A stretch of DNA of 64,000 nucleotides, taken from NCBI RefSeq assembly GCF_002563965.1, contig NZ_PDJF01000001.1, positions 682,001 through 746,000 on the forward strand, given 5' to 3'. Under the pieces are notes generated by a model. That model saw only the letters and a program-made list of their open reading frames with translations, was not told where the DNA came from and did not search any database. The stretch comes from Corynebacterium renale. GTDB taxonomy: Bacteria > Actinomycetota > Actinomycetes > Mycobacteriales > Mycobacteriaceae. Both the position numbers and the translations under genes were made by a program. Below are positions 26,032 through 33,606 of this stretch, in pieces. Every line of letters starts with the position of its first letter. The stretch's first letter is position 1.

Positions 26032-26433
26032 TTAGCGCGCCGCTGCCTTACAGCGCGTGAGCAGCCGATCCCCAAGCCAATGCGCCAACACCGCGACGGC
26101 TGCGCCCACAAGCGCGGACGGGCCAGGAGCCAATAAACTGTAGACCGCAATATAAACAGCCACGAGGAGCACGTTTTCGCATACCTCTTGGACGACTGCT
26201 CGGTTTCTGCCACCCGGCGCCAGGACGGCGTTCACCACAACTCTGGCCATTAGACCAGCGACGATACTCAACCCCAGCGCAGCGAAGCCACAGGCGAGCA
26301 GGCGCCAGATTGAAACCCCGGACGCGCCCCCAGCAAGAAAAATCGCGCCAGCCCCCAACACAAAGGGGACCAGCGGAAACACAACGACCAGAAAAATTGC
26401 CAACCCAGACCACTGGCGCAGAGTTTTCCCCAT
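26032..26433 (-). CDS. small four-helix membrane protein, unknown
   Basis: 133 residues, four hydrophobic segments (LAIFLVVVFPLVPFVLGAGA; LLACGFAALGLSIVAGLMA; NVLLVAVYIAVYSLL; LVGAAVAVLAHWLGD). ATG 26433 follows GAAGGAGGG. No family is recognised. It lies just downstream of the tRNA-Ala(CGC) gene in the same direction. Confidence 0.65.
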   Translation of the reverse strand: MGKTLRQWSGLAIFLVVVFPLVPFVLGAGAIFLAGGASGVSIWRLLACGFAALGLSIVAGLMARVVVNAVLAPGGRNRAVVQEVCENVLLVAVYIAVYSLLAPGPSALVGAAVAVLAHWLGDRLLTRCKAAAR

Positions 26434-26495
26434 AACAAACCCTCCTTCGCGCACAAGTGTAAGCACAATCGGCCGGGGTGTGCCCCAAAAATTTG

Positions 26496-26568
26496 TGGAG
26501 CATACGGGAATCGAACCCGTGACCTTCGCGTTGCGAACGCGACGCTCTACCAACTGAGCTAATGCCCC
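26496..26568 (-). tRNA. tRNA-Ala (anticodon CGC)
   Basis: 73 nt. Acceptor GGGGCAT pairs with ATGCTCC followed by A; D-arm AGCTCAGTTGGTAGAGC; anticodon loop TTCGCAA on stem TCGCG/CGCGA gives CGC, reading GCG; T-arm ACGGGTTCGATTCCCGT. Confidence 0.93.
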
Positions 26569-26608
26569 TGAACATTTGTGACGTTACTCCTGGTACACGC
26601 AGACGCAA

Positions 26609-26640
26609 AACCGGCGCCTTCCACCTGGAAGACGCCGGTT
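26609..26640 (-). terminator. terminator after tRNA-Ala (TGC)
   Basis: ACCGGCGTCTTCC and its complement GGAAGGCGCCGGT form a stem followed on the minus strand by TTTTG. It separates the two tRNA-Ala genes. Confidence 0.8.
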
Positions 26641-26646
26641 ATTTTG

Positions 26647-26719
26647 TGGAGCATAGGAGAATCGAACTCCTGACATCCTGCTTGCAAAGCAGGTGCTCTA
26701 CCAACTGAGCTAATGCCCC
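26647..26719 (-). tRNA. tRNA-Ala (anticodon TGC), copy 1
   Basis: 73 nt. Anticodon loop TTTGCAA gives TGC. The whole gene is identical by eye to the copy at 28178-28250. Confidence 0.95.
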
Positions 26720-27017
26720 GCGCTCGGACTAGTTTAGTACACGGCTGCGCTCAGCTCCAAATAGTAAAGCACCGTGCCCTGGGAGGAGTGAATACATCCG
26801 AGAGCGCGCGACCTACAGAATATTCAATCATTCACAAAATAGTAAAAATAGTAAAGAATAGTAAAGCACCGCAACGCGTTCCTCGGCGCACGCGGTTCTG
26901 GGCCAAAGTGAACATTTGACAGCCAGTTTTATTTTATTCAGGAAGAAATTGGCCGAAACGGCTGTTAAATGTTTGATTTAGGCTTGGTCCTGGCAAATCC
27001 GCGGGCAAAGGACCATA
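26720..27017. other. AT-rich gap with ATAGTAAA repeats and inverted repeat
   Basis: No gene is seen. ATAGTAAA occurs four times (26761, 26839, 26848, 26859); the first and last extend to ATAGTAAAGCACCG. AACATTTGACAGCC at 26911-26924 and GGCTGTTAAATGTT at 26960-26973 form an inverted repeat with one mismatch around an AT-rich centre. The gap lies between tRNA-Ala and the 3' end of the flavin oxidoreductase gene. Confidence 0.6.
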
Positions 27018-28100
27018 CTATCCCTCAAAGAAAGGGTAGTCCGTGTACCCGAGTGCGCCCTTCGCGTAGATTGTCTCGCTCACCAGCTCGTTCTCCGGCA
27101 GCTCATCGCGCCAACGACGCACCACGTCCGGATTCGCGATCACGGCCCTGCCGACGGAGACGGCGTCGGCAACGCCATCGGCCACGACGGATAGGGCTTC
27201 GTTGCGGGTGGTGGGCGTCGAGAAGCCGGTGTTGACGACGCACGGTGCGTCGAAAAGCGTGCGCAACTCCTGCACCAGCGCACCCGACGGCTCCTCGCTC
27301 AAGAGGTCGACGTGGTGCAGAGGCAGATCAGCGAGCCCCTCAGCCACCGCCACGTATACCTCGCGCGTAAACGCATCATCCGGTTCCAAGACGCCCTGCA
27401 CGTTATGCTGCGGCGACAAGCGCAGGCCGGTACGTTCCGCTCCAATCTCCGCCGCTACCGCGCGCACCACCTCAATCACCATGCGCGCGTGATTCACCGC
27501 GCTGCCACCATATTCATCGTCGCGAATGTTGGACACTGGTGACAGGAACTGGTGCAGCAAATACCCATTCGCACCATGAATCTGGACCGCATCCATACCT
27601 GCGTCGATTGCCCGACGTGCAGCGGCCACGAAACCATCCGTGATCTCGCAGATCTCCGCGATGGTTAACGCCTCGGGCACCGGCGCAGGCACCTTGCCCG
27701 CGAACACGCGAATCGGATTCGGCGAAGCCAACGCGCTCGGAGCAACCGTGCGCCCCGACCCCGAAAGCTCAGGGTGCGAAACACGTCCACCGTGCATAAT
27801 TTGCATCGCGATCTTGCCGCCCTCGGCGTGGACCGCGTCCGCGATCTTCGACCATTCGTCCTGCTGCTCCTGGGTTTCAATACCCGGCTGCCCATGCCAC
27901 GTACGCCCCTCCAACACAGGCCAGGTGCCTTCCGTAACGATCAGTCCGACGCTCGCGCGCTGCACATAATACTGTTGCATCAACGCATTCGGCACCCCAT
28001 CCTCGCCAGCGCGCAAGCGCGTCAGCGGCGCCATCACCAGGCGGTTTGTGCAGGTAGTCGGGCCAAACTGGATGGGGTCAAAGAGGGATGCGTTAGTCAT
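27018..28100 (-). CDS. old yellow enzyme family NADH:flavin oxidoreductase
   Basis: 360 residues, a single FMN-binding barrel. Family marks: NRLVMAPLTRLRA near the start, the IHGANGYLLHQF segment with the His/Asn pair that binds the substrate carbonyl or nitro group, and VSVGRAVIANPD at the phosphate site. It should reduce activated alkenes or nitro compounds with NAD(P)H. It is flanked by two identical tRNA-Ala genes. Confidence 0.93.
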   Translation of the reverse strand: MTNASLFDPIQFGPTTCTNRLVMAPLTRLRAGEDGVPNALMQQYYVQRASVGLIVTEGTWPVLEGRTWHGQPGIETQEQQDEWSKIADAVHAEGGKIAMQIMHGGRVSHPELSGSGRTVAPSALASPNPIRVFAGKVPAPVPEALTIAEICEITDGFVAAARRAIDAGMDAVQIHGANGYLLHQFLSPVSNIRDDEYGGSAVNHARMVIEVVRAVAAEIGAERTGLRLSPQHNVQGVLEPDDAFTREVYVAVAEGLADLPLHHVDLLSEEPSGALVQELRTLFDAPCVVNTGFSTPTTRNEALSVVADGVADAVSVGRAVIANPDVVRRWRDELPENELVSETIYAKGALGYTDYPFFEG

Positions 28101-28135
28101 GGGGGTTAAGGCTACCCGTGGGTAGCGTATGGACC

Positions 28136-28171
28136 AAAAAAGAAGAGGCCCGCATTTCTGCGAGCCTCTTC
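28136..28171 (-). terminator. terminator of the gyrA-side tRNA pair
   Basis: On the minus strand GAAGAGGCTCGCAG pairs with TGCGGGCCTCTTC and is followed by TTTTTT, seven bases after tRNA-Ala. Confidence 0.88.
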
Positions 28172-28177
28172 ACACTG

Positions 28178-28250
28178 TGGAGCATAGGAGAATCGAACTC
28201 CTGACATCCTGCTTGCAAAGCAGGTGCTCTACCAACTGAGCTAATGCCCC
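28178..28250 (-). tRNA. tRNA-Ala (anticodon TGC), copy 2
   Basis: 73 nt, identical by eye to copy 1 at 26647-26719. Acceptor GGGGCAT, anticodon loop TTTGCAA. It follows tRNA-Ile by 11 bases in the same direction. Confidence 0.95.
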
Positions 28251-28261
28251 ATTGTTGCTGG

Positions 28262-28335
28262 TGGGCCTAGCAAGAATCGAACTTGCGACCTCATCGTTAT
28301 CAGCGATGCGCTCTAACCGACTGAGCTATAGGCCC
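28262..28335 (-). tRNA. tRNA-Ile (anticodon GAT)
   Basis: 74 nt. Acceptor GGGCCTA pairs with TAGGCCC then A; anticodon region GCATCGCTGATAACGATG gives loop CTGATAA and anticodon GAT; T-arm GCAAGTTCGATTCTTGC. The gyrA, DUF3566, tRNA-Ile, tRNA-Ala order is the usual actinobacterial one. Confidence 0.95.
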
Positions 28336-28398
28336 GTGCAACAGATAGATACTTTACGATACCACTCGAAGATTCCGCAAATCGCCAGTTCACAGGGC

Positions 28399-28441
28399 AA
28401 AAACGGAACCCTCCCGGGCCACTGGTGTGGGGCCGGGAGGG
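28399..28441 (-). terminator. terminator after DUF3566 gene
   Basis: On the minus strand CCCTCCCGGCC pairs with GGCCCGGGAGGG and is followed by TTCCGTTTTT. The left arm coincides with the 22-bp repeat at 28431-28452. Confidence 0.85.
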
Positions 28442-28452
28442 CGTCGATAAGC
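28431..28452 (+). repeat. 22-bp GTCGAKAAGC-type repeat
   Basis: GGCCGGGAGGG then CGTCGATAAGC, 15 bases past the stop of the DUF3566 gene; it forms one arm of the terminator stem. Confidence 0.8.
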
Positions 28453-28467
28453 GGTCAGAGTGAGCCG

Positions 28468-28821
28468 CTAAACATCAATGCTGCGGGTCTCCGAGAGACT
28501 GACGCGCAGGCCTCCGAAGAGGTCCACGACGGCGTTGTAGATAACCGCCCCCAACGGGGCCATGATGGTCGCAGCGATCGCCATGATCGCACCCGCCAGC
28601 GCGGACACGCTCATGACCAGGCCAAACGTGACCTTCTGTTCGCCACCAACACCACCGATGACGGAATTGACGTTGTTCCAGACGCCCGTCGCGTCCAGAC
28701 CCACGTAGAGGATCGCCACGCAAATCACCCACGCGACGAGCCCTACCAGCGACAAAGCCAGGCCAACACGGAAGGCCGACATGGGCGCGACCTTCGTGAT
28801 CACAACTTCACGGTGTGCCAT
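28468..28821 (-). CDS. DUF3566 transmembrane protein
   Basis: 117 residues, two membrane helices (LALSLVGLVAWVICVAILYV and VMSVSALAGAIMAIAATIMA) and a C-terminal amphipathic stretch (LGAVIYNAVVDLFGGLRVSL). This matches the small DUF3566 protein always found next to gyrA in mycobacteria and corynebacteria. It lies 10 bases after gyrA and is surely co-transcribed. Function unknown. Confidence 0.9.
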   Translation of the reverse strand: MAHREVVITKVAPMSAFRVGLALSLVGLVAWVICVAILYVGLDATGVWNNVNSVIGGVGGEQKVTFGLVMSVSALAGAIMAIAATIMAPLGAVIYNAVVDLFGGLRVSLSETRSIDV

Positions 28822-28831
28822 GGGTGCCCCT

Positions 28832-31414
28832 TTAGCTTTCGTCCGTTTCTACGCCAGGGATGTCCTCCAAGCCCTGCTGACCCTTGTTGCGGTCGGCTGG
28901 CCCGTCGACGTCGCCCTTAGCGACGGCCTCGGCTGCTTCCTCGCCCTCGCCCTCAACATTCTTGTCGATGGCAAAGAGTTCCACGTCATTTTCCAGGTTG
29001 ACCAAGCGCACGCCCATCGTTGCGCGCGAGCTCGGGCGAATCTGGTTGACCTCGGTGCGGATGACACCACCGGCGGTGGTGATTGCGAAGATTTCGTCGT
29101 CCTCATCCACCGCGAGGGCACCAATGAGCTTGCCGCGCTTCGGGGTGTACTTGAAGGTCACAACACCCAGGCCACCACGGCCCTGCGCGTTGTATTCCTC
29201 CATCGCGGTGCGCTTACCGTAGCCGCCACTGGTTGCAACCAGCAGGTAATCGCCGTCGGTAACCACGCACATAGCCAGCAGTTGGTCCTCGCCGCGGAAG
29301 CGCATACCGCGGACACCGGCGGTGGCGCGGCCCATGGGGCGCAGCTGTTCGTCGTCGGCGGTGAAGCGGATGGACTGGCCCTCTTCGGAAACTAAGAGTA
29401 GATCATCCGTTTCCTCACACAGTGCCGCGCCGATGAGGGAATCGCCCTCGTTCAAATTGATAGCAATCAATCCGCCGGAACGGTTAGATTCGTAGTCCGC
29501 CAGGCGCGACTTCTTCACGCGACCATTCTTGGTAGCCAGCACCAGGTACGGGGCGTCCTCGTAGGACTGGATCTGGATAACCTGGGCAATCTTTTCTTCC
29601 GGCTGCAGTTCCAGCAGATTAGCCACGTGCTGGCCGCGCGCGGTACGCGTTGCTTCCGGCAGTTCGTAGGCCTTGAGGCGGTATACTCGGCCGAAGTTGG
29701 TGAAGAAGAGCAGCCAGTCGTGGGTGGAGGAGACGAAGAAGTGGCGGATAATATCGTCTTGCTTCAGCTCTGCCCCACGCACGCCCTTGCCGCCGCGCTT
29801 CTGTGACTTGTAGGCGTCGACCTTGGTGCGCTTTGCGTAACCGGTAGAAGTGATAGTCACTACTACGTTTTCACGGGCGATGAGGTCTTCCTCTGACACG
29901 TCGCCGGTAGCTGCAACGATTTCGGTGCGGCGCTCGTCGCCATACTTCTCGACGATCTCGCCCAGCTCATCACGCACAATCGCGCGCTGACGCTCTGGCT
30001 TTTCCAGGATGTCCTTGTAATCGGCGATCTCCGCCTCAACCTCGGCGAGTTCGTCCTCAATCTTCTTGCGCTCCAGCGCTGCCAGGCGGCGCAGCTGCAT
30101 GGACAAGATGTGGTCTGCCTGCACGTCGTCGACGTCGAGGAGGTCCTTCAACCCTTCGCGGGCAATGTCGACGGTCGCGGATTGGCGGATCGTCTTGATG
30201 ACTTCCTCGATGGCGTCGAGAGCCTTGACCAGGCCGCGCAGGATATGTGCGCGTTCCTCAGCCTTGCGCAGGCGGAACTGGGTGCGGCGCACAATGACTT
30301 CAATCTGGTGCGCCACGTAGTAGCGGATCATCTGATCCAGGCGCAGGGTGCGCGGGACGCCGTCGACAATCGAAAGCATGTTGGCGCCGAAGTTTGTCTG
30401 CAGCTGGGAGTGCTTGAACAGGTTGTTCAGCACCACGCGAGGCACTGCGTCGCGCTTCAGCGTGACGACGATGCGCATGCCCACGCGGTCGGAGGATTCG
30501 TCCTCAATCTTGGAGATGCCCGCCAGTTTGCCGTTGGAGACCTGCTCAGCGATGTTAGAGATCAGGTTGTCCGGGTTGACCTGGTACGGAAGCTCCGTAA
30601 TAACGATGGTCTGGCGGTTGCCCTCCTGCTCGATGGAGGTCACGCCACGCATACGGATGGAACCGCGTCCGGTGGTGTAGGCATCCTTGATGCCCTGGTC
30701 GCCGACGATGAGCCCGGCCGTCGGGAAGTCTGGGCCCTTGATGAAGCTCATGCACGCTTCGAGCGTGGACTTTTCGTCCGCTTCCGGGTTTTCCAGGCAC
30801 CAGAAGATGGCCTGCGCCAGTTCGGTGAGGTTGTGCGGCGGGATGTTCGTGGCCATACCGACGGCGATACCGTTGGAGCCGTTCATCAGCAGGTTGGGCA
30901 CGCGCGATGGCAGGACGTCGGGTTCCTTGGTCTTGCCGTCGTAGTTGGGGTGGAAGTCCACGGTTTCTTCGCGGATATCGCGGACCATTTCCATGGCCAG
31001 TGGGGTCATGCGGCACTCGGTATAACGCATTGCTGCGGGGCCGTCGTTGCCGCGGGAACCAAAGTTGCCCTGGCCTTCGACCAACGGGTAGCGCATGTTC
31101 CAGTCCTGGGCGAGGCGCACCAGGGTGTCATAAATTGCGGCGTCACCGTGCGGGTGGAATTGACCCATGGTGTCCGCGACTGGGCGTGAGGACTTCACGA
31201 AGCCACGGTCGGGGCGGTAGCCGGAGTCATACATCGCGTACAGGATGCGTCGGTGGACGGGCTTCATGCCGTCTCGGACCTCGGGCAGGGCGCGCCCGAC
31301 GATCACCGACATCGCGTAGTCGATGTAACTGGTCTGCATCTCCTCATTGATGTCAATGGGGTGGATGCGATCAAAGAGGGTCTCGCCGGACCCGTGATTA
31401 TTGTCATCGCTCAT
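28832..31414 (-). CDS. gyrA: DNA gyrase subunit A
   Basis: 860 residues. The N-terminal breakage-reunion domain has [11 protein letters not shown] with catalytic tyrosine, and the C-terminal part has the DNA-wrapping beta-pinwheel with GyrA box QKRGGKG. In the quinolone-resistance region the sequence is [10 protein letters not shown]: Ala92 stands where Escherichia coli has Ser83, while Asp96 (E. coli Asp87) is kept. With GyrB it introduces negative supercoils. In most corynebacteria and here, gyrB is not adjacent but about 5.5 kb away. Confidence 0.97.
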   Translation of the reverse strand: MSDDNNHGSGETLFDRIHPIDINEEMQTSYIDYAMSVIVGRALPEVRDGMKPVHRRILYAMYDSGYRPDRGFVKSSRPVADTMGQFHPHGDAAIYDTLVRLAQDWNMRYPLVEGQGNFGSRGNDGPAAMRYTECRMTPLAMEMVRDIREETVDFHPNYDGKTKEPDVLPSRVPNLLMNGSNGIAVGMATNIPPHNLTELAQAIFWCLENPEADEKSTLEACMSFIKGPDFPTAGLIVGDQGIKDAYTTGRGSIRMRGVTSIEQEGNRQTIVITELPYQVNPDNLISNIAEQVSNGKLAGISKIEDESSDRVGMRIVVTLKRDAVPRVVLNNLFKHSQLQTNFGANMLSIVDGVPRTLRLDQMIRYYVAHQIEVIVRRTQFRLRKAEERAHILRGLVKALDAIEEVIKTIRQSATVDIAREGLKDLLDVDDVQADHILSMQLRRLAALERKKIEDELAEVEAEIADYKDILEKPERQRAIVRDELGEIVEKYGDERRTEIVAATGDVSEEDLIARENVVVTITSTGYAKRTKVDAYKSQKRGGKGVRGAELKQDDIIRHFFVSSTHDWLLFFTNFGRVYRLKAYELPEATRTARGQHVANLLELQPEEKIAQVIQIQSYEDAPYLVLATKNGRVKKSRLADYESNRSGGLIAINLNEGDSLIGAALCEETDDLLLVSEEGQSIRFTADDEQLRPMGRATAGVRGMRFRGEDQLLAMCVVTDGDYLLVATSGGYGKRTAMEEYNAQGRGGLGVVTFKYTPKRGKLIGALAVDEDDEIFAITTAGGVIRTEVNQIRPSSRATMGVRLVNLENDVELFAIDKNVEGEGEEAAEAVAKGDVDGPADRNKGQQGLEDIPGVETDES

Positions 31415-31466
31415 AACCGCCCATATTACCGTCTACGCCCGGTTTTCGGGCTTTTCCTCCTTTTTG

Positions 31467-31485
31467 TGGTATCAGTTTGATACCA
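31467..31485. promoter_or_regulatory. palindromic operator of the RHH/Doc-like pair
   Basis: TGGTATCA-GTT-TGATACCA is a perfect palindrome. The right arm overlaps a plausible -10 (TACCAT at 31480-31485), and the ATG at 31493 is seven bases further, so repressor binding would occlude the promoter and the mRNA would be leaderless. Confidence 0.75.
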
Positions 31486-31492
31486 TCACCGT

Positions 31493-31693
31493 ATGGCTAT
31501 GACGCTCCGACTCACCGCCGACCAAGACCGCGCGCTCACATTGCTGGCGCAGGCTCAGGGCTCCAGCAAGCACGAGGCCGCCGTCCGCGCAATCGTGTCC
31601 GCGGCTGCGCGCACACTCGCGGACGCGCAGGTCGCAGACGTTGCCCGCACTCTCCTGCCCGAATACCTCGACGCGGAGGCCCGCTTGCGATGA
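31493..31693 (+). CDS. ribbon-helix-helix antitoxin-like protein
   Basis: 66 residues. MTLRLTADQDRALTLLAQAQ followed by SSKHEAAVRAIVSAA has the beta-strand and two helices of an RHH (CopG-type) DNA-binding protein, with an Ala/Leu-rich tail that could bind a partner. It probably represses its own operon through the palindrome at 31467. Its TGA overlaps the next ATG (ATGA). Confidence 0.8.
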   Translation: MAMTLRLTADQDRALTLLAQAQGSSKHEAAVRAIVSAAARTLADAQVADVARTLLPEYLDAEARLR

Positions 31694-31959
31694 GCCTGGA
31701 GCAACTAGTTTTGCTTGCCGACGCCCTCCGGCCCCACACGCGGGCGAAGATAGTGGACTACCCCGCCCTAGCAGCCGTAGCGGGTGCCACGACCGCCCGC
31801 CTGCACGGGGTTCCGGTGCACATTTCCGTTGAGAACGCGGCGCGCACGGCTTCGCGCCTCATCCTGAAACTGCAGCCGCTGAGTAGCCACAATGAAACGT
31901 TTGCCCGCCTAGTTTCCGATACCATGCGTGAACTAGCCCTTGTCCGGGACATTAATTAA
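31690..31959 (+). CDS. Doc/Fic-fold protein with degenerate active site
   Basis: 89 residues. The alignment to Doc-type proteins is clear along the length: LEQLVLLADAL, VDYPALAAVAGATTARLHG, VENAARTASRLILKL, and the loop position. In Doc toxins that loop reads HPLVDGNKR (HxFx(D/N)GNKR); here it is QPLSSHNET, so the catalytic His, Asp, Gly and the ATP-binding Lys/Arg are lost and only Asn68 remains. It is likely inactive as a phosphotransferase. It may now act with the RHH protein in regulation. Translationally coupled to the antitoxin-like gene. Confidence 0.75.
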   Translation: MSLEQLVLLADALRPHTRAKIVDYPALAAVAGATTARLHGVPVHISVENAARTASRLILKLQPLSSHNETFARLVSDTMRELALVRDIN

Positions 31960-31969
31960 GGTGTGAAAC

Positions 31970-32362
31970 ATGAAAAAGACTGTGATTGCCGTGACTACCG
32001 CGCTCGCTGTTACCGTGGGCACTGTCGGCGTGACCCCAGCGAACGCCGCAACCGGTTCCTCTGACCCCGTCGCCGACCGCATGGCCCCGAATTACAATCC
32101 GCCAGCGGATCAGGGGTCTTCACTGACCGGATCCTCCCCCATCGATGTTGGGCTGATTACTGGTGGCGTCGTCCTGGGTTTGGGCGCCCTGGGCTTCCTC
32201 TACGAGCAGCTCCGCACCGGCAAGCTCGTCATCCCGGGTCTGGAAAATATTCAGCTTCCCGACCTCGGCCCGATTACGGGTTCCTCACAGATGTCCTCGA
32301 ACCTCTCCTCAGAAGGTTCCCCGCTCGCCGAGCTGCAGAAGGCACTGTCTTCCCAGCAGTAG
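31970..32362 (+). CDS. secreted or membrane-anchored protein, unknown
   Basis: 130 residues. A Sec signal peptide (MKKTVIAVTTALAVTVGTVG, cut near ANA-A) and one later hydrophobic stretch (VGLITGGVVLGLGALGFLYE) are visible, then a Ser/Gln-rich tail. No family recognised. It starts ten bases after the Doc-like gene, following AAGGTGTG. Confidence 0.65.
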   Translation: MKKTVIAVTTALAVTVGTVGVTPANAATGSSDPVADRMAPNYNPPADQGSSLTGSSPIDVGLITGGVVLGLGALGFLYEQLRTGKLVIPGLENIQLPDLGPITGSSQMSSNLSSEGSPLAELQKALSSQQ

Positions 32363-32383
32363 CGTGAGGTAGACCATATATTT

Positions 32384-32422
32384 CGGAGACGTTCCCAATT
32401 CGGGTTGCGCCTCCGATTTTTT
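32384..32422 (+). terminator. terminator after the secreted protein gene
   Basis: CGGAGACG pairs imperfectly with GCGCCTCCG and is followed by ATTTTTT. Confidence 0.75.
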
Positions 32423-32533
32423 ATAGTAAACTCTGTTGCTGTTGTGGTTACAGTTAACTAGTGTGACTAAAGTTTCTTTAGGAAGCTCATTTCCTAGCGG
32501 CTGTGGCGGAAGAACCACAAAGAATTCGGACTG

Positions 32534-32566
32534 GACCGCGAACGTAGCGCATGTACGTTCGCGGTC
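32534..32566. terminator. hairpin next to parS, possible bidirectional terminator
   Basis: GACCGCGAACGTA pairs perfectly with TACGTTCGCGGTC around a short loop. T-runs are weak on both sides. It lies between convergent genes, so it may stop transcription towards parS. Confidence 0.5.
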
Positions 32567-32577
32567 GTCGTCTTTAA

Positions 32578-32593
32578 TGTTTCACGTGAAACA
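32578..32593. promoter_or_regulatory. parS centromere site 1
   Basis: TGTTTCACGTGAAACA, a perfect match to the universal ParB-binding palindrome. It lies in the gap downstream of the ycnI-like gene and about 12 kb from dnaA. Confidence 0.97.
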
Positions 32594-32598
32594 TGCGC

Positions 32599-33240
32599 TT
32601 AGCGACGTCGCAAAGCAACAATGAGCGCCGCCAGACCAAGCAGAACGCCCACCGCGCCAAGTCCCACTCCCCAGCCGGCGAGTGGCGAAGATTCTGCCGC
32701 TGGGGACTCTGCTGGGGCTGCAGCTTCGTGACTTTCGTGGCCCTCATGCGAATGACCGCCGTGCGAGTGCTCATCGCCCTGCTTTGCCGTAATCTGAACT
32801 GCCGGCGCCGGGTGCTTTTCCGAATGGTCCGCCGCATCCCACACGATCTCCCCCTGCTCACACGCCTGGGTGACCGGGAAAAGGAGCGCCTGGCCAGCCG
32901 CCGATTCAGCAGGCTTCACCGTCAGCGCGACGGAATCACGCAGAGTGTCCGGCAATGGAGTCTTCGCCTTGTAGGTCACGGATGTCACGCGGTCATTCTG
33001 CTGGTCAAGCGTGATATCCCAGGCCGGGTTCACGTTTGGCTTCACTTTTTCCACCCCGTCTGGGATGGCAAAAGTAAGGGCTGTCGTTGCGGAACCGTCA
33101 CAACCGTGAGGAATGCCGAAAGAGATCGTGGAAAAAGTTCCTGCAGCTGCCTCGGAAGGCTCGGCGGACACGTGTGCAGATGCGGCAACGGGGTTAGCTA
33201 GGACGACCGTTACTGCTGCGACGGCGGCAATTTTCTTCAT
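32599..33240 (-). CDS. YcnI-like copper-binding protein (DUF1775)
   Basis: 213 residues. After a Sec signal (cleavage ASA-HVSAEP) the mature protein would start with the His that binds Cu(II) in YcnI. The DUF1775 domain covers about 24-150, followed by a His-rich segment (DEHSHGGHSHEGHESHE) and a C-terminal helix (GVGLGAVGVLLGLAALIVAL) with RRR. It is likely a copper-handling protein on the outer face. The extra His-rich tail could bind more metal. Confidence 0.88.
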   Translation of the reverse strand: MKKIAAVAAVTVVLANPVAASAHVSAEPSEAAAGTFSTISFGIPHGCDGSATTALTFAIPDGVEKVKPNVNPAWDITLDQQNDRVTSVTYKAKTPLPDTLRDSVALTVKPAESAAGQALLFPVTQACEQGEIVWDAADHSEKHPAPAVQITAKQGDEHSHGGHSHEGHESHEAAAPAESPAAESSPLAGWGVGLGAVGVLLGLAALIVALRRR

Positions 33241-33456
33241 GCAATAAACTCCATTCGAAGGTTTCAGGGTAATTGGACCTCCATTAAGTCGCTCGCACGT
33301 TTTTTAAAGTTCCCTTGACTTTGGAAAAATTTACGGCCGCACAGGACTGCCCCCTGGCGGGTTGCCCGGCTAAGTACCCCTGAGCATGAGTTTTGCCACA
33401 GAAACCAGATCGAAAAACTTCTAATTTACATTCACGCTCGCACTTCCCGGTGACCG

Positions 33457-33606
33457 GAAAAGATATCGTGAAGATATAGAAAGATATCGCATAACAGCCC
33501 TGACCTGCACGAATAGCGTTTCCCGGGGAGATATCTTCACGCTATATCTTTCCGATATCTTTTTCGCGCAAGAATTCTGGCAAAAATTAATTACCTGGAG
33601 ATATAG
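33457..33606 (+). repeat. 150-bp direct repeat, left copy
   Basis: Runs from GAAAAGATATCGTGAAG to ACCTGGAGATATAG and ends at the start codon of the AlbA-domain gene. The right copy at 35316-35465 is also 150 bp, with about nine mismatches (94 percent identity). Each copy contains six or more GATATC/GATATA words in two opposed clusters, AAGATATCGTGAAGATATAG on one side and CTATATCTTTCCGATATCTT on the other. Confidence 0.9.

Noticed and set aside
26720..27017. ATAGTAAA repeats as a CRISPR array
   Set aside because: Units are 8-14 bp with irregular spacing and no spacer-sized unique segments; no cas genes are present in the window.
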